This document shows, piece after piece, positions 33,299 through 37,488 of a stretch of DNA of 37,488 nt. Source of the stretch: Alphaproteobacteria bacterium. Lineage in GTDB: Bacteria; Pseudomonadota; Alphaproteobacteria; Rhodobacterales; Rhodobacteraceae. Position numbers and translations under genes: made by a program. The DNA lies in contig JAUIIR010000038.1 of assembly GCA_030431485.1 (NCBI GenBank), positions 1 to 37,488 on the forward strand, in the 5' to 3' direction. A model generated the notes under the pieces. That model was not told the origin of the DNA and made no database searches. It saw only the letters and a program-made list of their open reading frames with translations. Numbering within the stretch: the stretch's first letter is position 1; each line of letters begins with the position of its first letter.

Positions 33299-33306
33299 TG
33301 TTAGCG
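33299..33306 (+). promoter_or_regulatory. TGTTAGCG element in the agl control region
   Basis: The eight bases TGTTAGCG match the left half of the gap2 palindrome exactly, extended to TTTGTTAGCG. This suggests a shared regulator of sugar uptake and GAPDH genes. The right half is poor. Confidence 0.35.
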
Positions 33307-33424
33307 CCTGTCAATCCAGTGCAGATGCAGAAAAATTCAATAATCATGCTGCTTTGCAGAATCTTTACGCACGCCAAGGGGCTTTGCATGTCGCGCCTTT
33401 TAGGTCTAACCTGCCCTTAGAATT

Positions 33425-33436
33425 CAAAGCGCTTTG
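33425..33436. promoter_or_regulatory. AglR-type operator O2 (aglR side)
   Basis: CAAAGCGCTTTG is a perfect 12-base palindrome sharing the core of O1. It ends 10 bases before the aglR GTG, so binding there would shut off aglR itself. O1 and O2 centres are 159 bases apart, about 15 helical turns, which would allow DNA looping. Confidence 0.7.
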
Positions 33437-33446
33437 GAAATACCTC

Positions 33447-34472
33447 GTGAATCTCAAACAACTTTCGGAATATCTGAACCTGTCCCAGACCACGGTCAGC
33501 CGTGCGCTGAATGGATATCCCGAAGTCAACGAAAACACACGCACACGCGTCTTGAAAGCGGCGCAGGACCTCAACTACCGCCCCAATACGCGAGCCAAGG
33601 GCCTGGCCACGGGACGCGCTCTGGCGATCGGGCACGTGATTCCGGTTTCCAACCAGCATGAAATGGTGAATCCGGTCTTTGGGGATTTTATCGCGGGCGC
33701 AGGAGCCGCGTACGCGCGCGCGGGTTACGACATGATGCTGACGCTCGTGCCCGACCAGGAAGAAGTCCGCGCCTATCAAGACATCAAGGCACGCGGAACG
33801 GTAGACGGGATTATCGTGCACGGTCCGATCATCAATGACGAACGCATCGCGCTGCTGTCGCGGATTGGCCTGCCCTTCGTTGTGCACGGGCGGTCCACGG
33901 ATGTAAACCTGCCCTATTCCTGGATTGACGTGAACAATCGCGGTGCGTTTGAACGCGGCACCCAATTCCTGATTGAACTGGGTCACCGCAAAATTGCTCT
34001 TTTGAACGGGCTTGAACACATGGATTTCGCGTTCCGCCGCCGCAAAGGCTATGAGAACGCCTTGCGCAATCATGGGGTGTTCATTGATCCGAGCCTGATG
34101 CGCAGCGAAGAAATGACCGAAGTCTACGGCTATCGTGCTGCAAAAGAGATGTTGGCTCGTACTGATGCGCCCACAGCCTTTGTCTGCTCGTCCATCATCA
34201 CGGCGATTGGTGTACGCCGGGCGGTGCATGACGCGGGATTGGTATTGGCGCGGGATGTGTCGATCATCACGCATGACGATGCGCTGAGCTATCTCGAAAA
34301 CGGCGATGATGTGCCAATCTTCACTGCGCTGCGTTCGTCTGTGCGGTATGCGGGCAGCGAAGCCGCAGAAATGCTGTTGTCGCTCATCGCGCTCCCATCT
34401 CATGCCCCCAAGACTCGCTTGCTTGAAGCAGACTTGATCATCGGCCGGTCCACCGGACCCGCCGCAACCTGA
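33447..34472 (+). CDS. aglR: LacI-family transcriptional regulator AglR
   Basis: A 341-residue LacI-family repressor. The N-terminal HTH is LKQLSEYLNLSQTTVSRALNGYPEV, followed by the hinge-helix region NYRPNTRAKGLATGR and a sugar-binding periplasmic-type core (about 60-335). I chose the GTG at 33447 because the HTH of the family begins two or three residues after the start; the ATG at 33279 lies inside operator O1 and would add 56 unrelated residues. It is divergent from aglE and leads into the GH1 and glk genes, which lie 11 bases downstream and beyond. The inducer is presumably an imported glucoside. Confidence 0.9.
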   Translation: MNLKQLSEYLNLSQTTVSRALNGYPEVNENTRTRVLKAAQDLNYRPNTRAKGLATGRALAIGHVIPVSNQHEMVNPVFGDFIAGAGAAYARAGYDMMLTLVPDQEEVRAYQDIKARGTVDGIIVHGPIINDERIALLSRIGLPFVVHGRSTDVNLPYSWIDVNNRGAFERGTQFLIELGHRKIALLNGLEHMDFAFRRRKGYENALRNHGVFIDPSLMRSEEMTEVYGYRAAKEMLARTDAPTAFVCSSIITAIGVRRAVHDAGLVLARDVSIITHDDALSYLENGDDVPIFTALRSSVRYAGSEAAEMLLSLIALPSHAPKTRLLEADLIIGRSTGPAAT

Positions 34473-34483
34473 AGGACTTCTCC

Positions 34484-35812
34484 ATGCTGACGTTCAAACG
34501 ACAGGATTTTCCGACCGATTTCCTGTTTGGCACCGCAACCTCAAGCTATCAGATCGAAGGCCACGCGTTTGGCGGGGCAGGCAAGACCCATTGGGACACC
34601 TTCGCAGCCACGCCCGGCAATGTGGTGCGGGCGGAAAACGGAGACCGCGCCTGTGACCATTACCACCGGTTCGCAGAGGACCTTGATCTGGTCAAAGCCG
34701 CGGGACTGGATGCCTACCGCTTTTCGACAAGCTGGGCGCGGGTCATGCCCGAGGGGCGCGGGGCGCCCAACCCCGAAGGATTGGATTTCTACGACCGGCT
34801 GACGGACGCCATGTTGGAACGCGGGCTGAAGCCCTGTGCCACGCTTTATCACTGGGAGCTGCCGGTGGCGCTGGCGGATCTGGGCGGATGGCGCAATCCG
34901 GACCTGCCCAAGTGGTTCGGCGATTTCGCCGAGGTGATCATGAGCCGGATCGGCGACCGCATGTTTTCGGTCGCCCCGATCAATGAGCCGTGGTGCGTGG
35001 GTTGGCTGTCCCATTTCCTGGGCCATCATGCGCCGGGTTTGCGCGACATCCGCGCGACGGCCCATGCGATGCACCATGTGCTCAAGGCGCATGGCGCAGC
35101 CATTCAGGCCATGCGCGCTTTGGGCATGGGCAATCTTGGCGGCGTATTCAATATGGAATGGGCGACACCAGCCGATGACAGCGACGCGGCGCAGAACGCG
35201 GCCGCGCTGTATGACGGGTATTACAATCACTTCTTCATGTCCGGCGTATTCAAAGGTCAGTACCCCGACAACGTCATGGAGGGACTGGAACCGCATATGC
35301 CGAACGGCTGGCAGGATGATTTTGATGTGATCCAAAGCCCGCTCGATTGGGTCGGCATCAACTACTACACCCGCAAGATCATTGCGCCGAACGAGGGTGC
35401 ATGGCCCAGCCACCATGAGGTCGACGGCCCCCTGCCCAAGACCTTCATGGACTGGGAGATCTATCCCGATGGCCTCTATTACTTTCTCACCCGAACAGCG
35501 CGCGAATACACGGGCGATCTGCCGCTCTACGTCACCGAAAACGGCATGGCGGCACCGGATGTGATCGAAAACGGCGTCGTCGACGATCCGCACCGCGTCG
35601 ACTATCTCAATAGCCATGTCGCCGCCGTGCAGCAGGCAATGGCGGAGGGCGCGCCGGTGAAGGGCTATTTCATCTGGTCGCTGATGGACAATTACGAATG
35701 GGCATTGGGCTACGAAAAGCGGTTTGGTCTGGTCCATGTTGATTTCGACACACTGGACCGGACGCCCAAATCCTCCTATCACGCGCTGAAATCCGCGTTG
35801 ACCGGGACCTGA
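34484..35812 (+). CDS. Beta-glucosidase, GH1
   Basis: A 442-residue GH1 enzyme. The N-terminal signature FLFGTATSSYQIEG is present. The acid/base is Glu168 in PINEPWC and the nucleophile is Glu352 in YVTENGM; both are needed for retaining beta-glycosidases. LYHWELPVAL and WSLMDNYEWALGY are also conserved. No signal peptide, so it works on imported or cytoplasmic substrates such as cellobiose. The gene lies 11 bases after aglR and ends one base before glk. The beta-specificity is at odds with the alpha-glucoside transporter beside it, so the importer may have a broad range or another importer supplies this enzyme. Confidence 0.95.
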   Translation: MLTFKRQDFPTDFLFGTATSSYQIEGHAFGGAGKTHWDTFAATPGNVVRAENGDRACDHYHRFAEDLDLVKAAGLDAYRFSTSWARVMPEGRGAPNPEGLDFYDRLTDAMLERGLKPCATLYHWELPVALADLGGWRNPDLPKWFGDFAEVIMSRIGDRMFSVAPINEPWCVGWLSHFLGHHAPGLRDIRATAHAMHHVLKAHGAAIQAMRALGMGNLGGVFNMEWATPADDSDAAQNAAALYDGYYNHFFMSGVFKGQYPDNVMEGLEPHMPNGWQDDFDVIQSPLDWVGINYYTRKIIAPNEGAWPSHHEVDGPLPKTFMDWEIYPDGLYYFLTRTAREYTGDLPLYVTENGMAAPDVIENGVVDDPHRVDYLNSHVAAVQQAMAEGAPVKGYFIWSLMDNYEWALGYEKRFGLVHVDFDTLDRTPKSSYHALKSALTGT

Positions 35813-35813
35813 C

Positions 35814-36782
35814 ATGACCAAGACCACGCCCCTGACCGCCCTTGTCGCCGACCTTGGCGGCACCAATACCCGTGTTGCCCTGACTGATGGCGGCGCTGTA
35901 CGGACCGAGACCATAAAACGGTTCCGCAATGCCGAACATCCAGACCTGCTGTCGGTGCTGCGCGCCTATATGGCGGATCAAACGGTGGTGCCGGATGCGG
36001 CCTGCGTCGCGATGGCGGGGCCCGTGCGTGATGGCGTTGGCGAGTTGACCAATCTGAGCTGGACCGTCGACCGTGCTTCGGTGGCCGAGGCGACGGGTGC
36101 GAAGACGGTTGCCGTGCTCAATGACCTGCAAGCCCAGGGCCACGCGCTAGACCACCTGACGCCAGATGTCTTGCAGACCATCCTGCCGGGTCACAAAGCC
36201 GGGGATCATGCCGCGCGGCTGGTGATCGGTGTTGGCACAGGCATGAACGCGGCGGCGGTCTACCGTCTGGACGAGCGCACCTTGGTGCCGCCGTCGGAGG
36301 CCGGTCACGTCTCCTTGCCCGCACAGAACAGTGATGAGCTGCGCCTGCTGGACTGGATCGCCAAGAAACACGGCACGCCGGGCTTTGAGGACGTTCTGTC
36401 CGGACGGGGATTCGAACGGGTCTACGAATGGCTGTGCGACGAGGCGGGGGTGGATGCGCCGCTGGATGCGGGCGGCATCATGCAGGCGGTGAACGATGGC
36501 TCCAGCAAGATCGCGGAAGAGGCTGCTCGGATGTTCATCCGCATGATGGGCCGCGCGGCGGGCAATCTGGCGCTGGTCCATTTGCCCTTTGGCGGCATCT
36601 ACCTGATCGGCGGAGTGGCCCGACATTTTGCCCCGCATCTGGAACGGCTCGGGTTCCGCGAAGCGTTCTACGACAAGGGACGGTTTTCCGAGTTCATGGA
36701 ACAGTTCCCGGTGCATTTGGTCGATGACGATTACGCCGCCCTGACCGGATCGGCTGCGCATCTGATGGAACTGATGGGTTAA
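35814..36782 (+). CDS. glk: Glucokinase
   Basis: A 322-residue glucokinase of the Glk family (ATP-dependent; glucose to glucose 6-phosphate). The N-terminal phosphate loop is VADLGGTNTRVAL, the catalytic base is probably Asp104 in VLNDLQAQGHAL, GVGTGMNAAAV is the second nucleotide segment, and SEAGHVSLPAQ follows with its sugar-contacting Glu. GGIYLIGGVARHF near the end is usual. It is separated from the GH1 gene by one base, so it is in the aglR operon. It would trap glucose released by AglA and the beta-glucosidase. The stop codon overlaps the stop of the converging GH42 gene (shared TTAA). Confidence 0.95.
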   Translation: MTKTTPLTALVADLGGTNTRVALTDGGAVRTETIKRFRNAEHPDLLSVLRAYMADQTVVPDAACVAMAGPVRDGVGELTNLSWTVDRASVAEATGAKTVAVLNDLQAQGHALDHLTPDVLQTILPGHKAGDHAARLVIGVGTGMNAAAVYRLDERTLVPPSEAGHVSLPAQNSDELRLLDWIAKKHGTPGFEDVLSGRGFERVYEWLCDEAGVDAPLDAGGIMQAVNDGSSKIAEEAARMFIRMMGRAAGNLALVHLPFGGIYLIGGVARHFAPHLERLGFREAFYDKGRFSEFMEQFPVHLVDDDYAALTGSAAHLMELMG

Positions 36783-37488
36783 GCCTTCATATCTCGGATC
36801 ACGCCAGCCGGGCCTAAGATTTTTCCTGCGATCTCAACGTCGTGTGGGTTGTGGTTGAACCAGAACCGCTCTGCCCCGGTGTCACGCAGGCGCACGCCCA
36901 TTGGCATTGCTATGGTGTCCACGTCGGCTAGATCGCAAAGATTTTTTACCAAACGGTCAAAAAATGCATCATCGCCCCAGCCGCCACAATAGGTGGTCCT
37001 GCCGGAGCGCATGGTCACGGGCATACCCTGTTCTGTTGCAAAGACTGTTTCGGCGCCACCCTCCAAATGCTCGAACCAGTTCTTCACCATCCCGCCCTCG
37101 GCCACAGGGATGGGCATATCGGGGCGTAGGGTTTCCAACCTCGATACGGTCACGTCCAGCCTCGGCCATGCGGGCGGCAGCGGTACGGGGATGGTAAAGT
37201 CACCATCGCGGGCGGCCGAGCGCGGGCCGATCAGAACCTCGGCATCGCTTTCCGAAAGTGCGGTCTTCAGGTCATCCGGCATGGTCATCATGCCGGGCGC
37301 AGCCACGACGCGATACTCTGTGAAATCGCGTTGGGTTGGCGGCAGGATGTCGACGGTCACGCCCGCCCGCCGGAACGCGCGGTAGAGGTCGAAGACCAGA
37401 CCGAAATAGTCCATCCCCTGCCCCTGTGGCTGTACCTCCCACGCCCATGCAGCGTCGTAATCGAAGACCAGTGCAACAGGGGCTTGGC
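36779..37488 (-). CDS. Beta-galactosidase, GH42 (C-terminal part only)
   Basis: The frame is open to the right edge of the window, giving the last 235 residues. VALVFDYDAAWAWEVQPQG is the end of the TIM-barrel part in GH42 enzymes, followed by the trimerisation (glutaminase-like) domain: MDYFGLVFDLYRAFRRAGV, VDILPPTQRDFTEYRVVAAPGMMTM. The catalytic glutamates lie upstream, outside the window. The C-terminal beta domain (LPMGV-like, GAERFWFNHNPHDVEI) is complete. It probably hydrolyses beta-galactosides and belongs to the same glycoside island, on the opposite strand from glk. Start and full length are not visible. Confidence 0.88.
   Translation of the reverse strand, partial: QAPVALVFDYDAAWAWEVQPQGQGMDYFGLVFDLYRAFRRAGVTVDILPPTQRDFTEYRVVAAPGMMTMPDDLKTALSESDAEVLIGPRSAARDGDFTIPVPLPPAWPRLDVTVSRLETLRPDMPIPVAEGGMVKNWFEHLEGGAETVFATEQGMPVTMRSGRTTYCGGWGDDAFFDRLVKNLCDLADVDTIAMPMGVRLRDTGAERFWFNHNPHDVEIAGKILGPAGVIRDMKA

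Larger units (their letters stand above)
33208..33446. promoter_or_regulatory. aglE-aglR divergent control region
   Basis: A 239-base region with no gene. It contains the AglR-type palindromes at 33264-33279 and 33425-33436, a weaker AGCGCT element at 33234-33239, and a TGTTAGCG element at 33299-33306 like those near the gap genes. The promoters themselves are not obvious by eye. Confidence 0.6.

Noticed and set aside
33279..33446. Longer N-terminus for aglR
   Set aside because: It would start inside operator O1 and put 56 unrelated residues before the HTH, which in this family begins at the protein start.
34541..35929. 462-codon open frame antisense to the GH1 gene
   Set aside because: The GH1 gene is certain from its catalytic motifs; the antisense protein has no recognisable domain and no ribosome-binding site.
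1..37488. CRISPR array, prophage, insertion sequence, tRNA or rRNA
   Set aside because: No regularly spaced repeats, no transposase or integrase signatures, no tRNA-like cloverleaf and no rRNA-like stretch were seen on either strand.

Overview
The window looks like chromosomal DNA of a marine Rhodobacteraceae (Roseobacter-group) alphaproteobacterium. The basis is GC-rich coding sequence, an aglEFGAK alpha-glucoside operon in the order known from Sinorhizobium, two class I GAPDH genes, a DUF1127 microprotein, a Hint-domain secreted-type protein, and a GTTC-N7-GTTC SOS box upstream of uvrA. I saw no phage, integrase, insertion sequence, CRISPR array, tRNA or rRNA. The organism assignment is inference from gene content, not from a marker gene.

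Layout. (1) 1-6.8 kb is housekeeping: the end of a small membrane protein overlapping grxD, a coiled-coil gene with zapA, transketolase, a DoxX/DUF808 membrane pair, and a GAPDH gene (gap1) with a GapB-like cofactor site. (2) 6.9-12.2 kb: a YcaD-like MFS transporter; a compact cassette of a periplasmic PepSY protein, a cytochrome b561, a membrane-tethered LuxR-type regulator and a 47-residue membrane microprotein; an unrecognised 212-residue protein; a second GAPDH (gap2); and a DUF1127 gene. (3) 12.3-14.1 kb: a class 3 lipase-like hydrolase, coaD and a CBS-pair protein. (4) 14.1-22.0 kb is a valine-degradation island: a divergent LysR regulator, mmsA, two tandem paralogues of unknown function, a YbdK-type carboxylate-amine ligase, an isobutyryl-CoA dehydrogenase-like gene, 3-hydroxyisobutyryl-CoA hydrolase and mmsB. 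(5) 22.2-26.6 kb: a choice-of-anchor-L/Hint protein with a structured leader, and uvrA under a probable SOS box. (6) 26.7-37.5 kb is a glycoside island: aglEFGAK on the minus strand, divergent from a LacI regulator, a GH1 beta-glucosidase and glucokinase, and ending in the C-terminal part of a GH42 beta-galactosidase.

How the genes work together. The agl transporter imports glucosides, AglA and the GH1 enzyme release glucose, Glk phosphorylates it, and the GAPDHs and transketolase route the carbon. The valine island yields propionyl-CoA through MmsB and MmsA. Regulatory DNA is unusually readable: LacI-type palindromes at agl, a TGTTAGCG element near both gap genes and agl, and twin 42-bp-spaced boxes between lysR and mmsA.

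The least described parts are the PepSY/b561/membrane-LuxR/microprotein cassette, the tandem 143-residue paralogues, and the SD-masking leader of the Hint protein.
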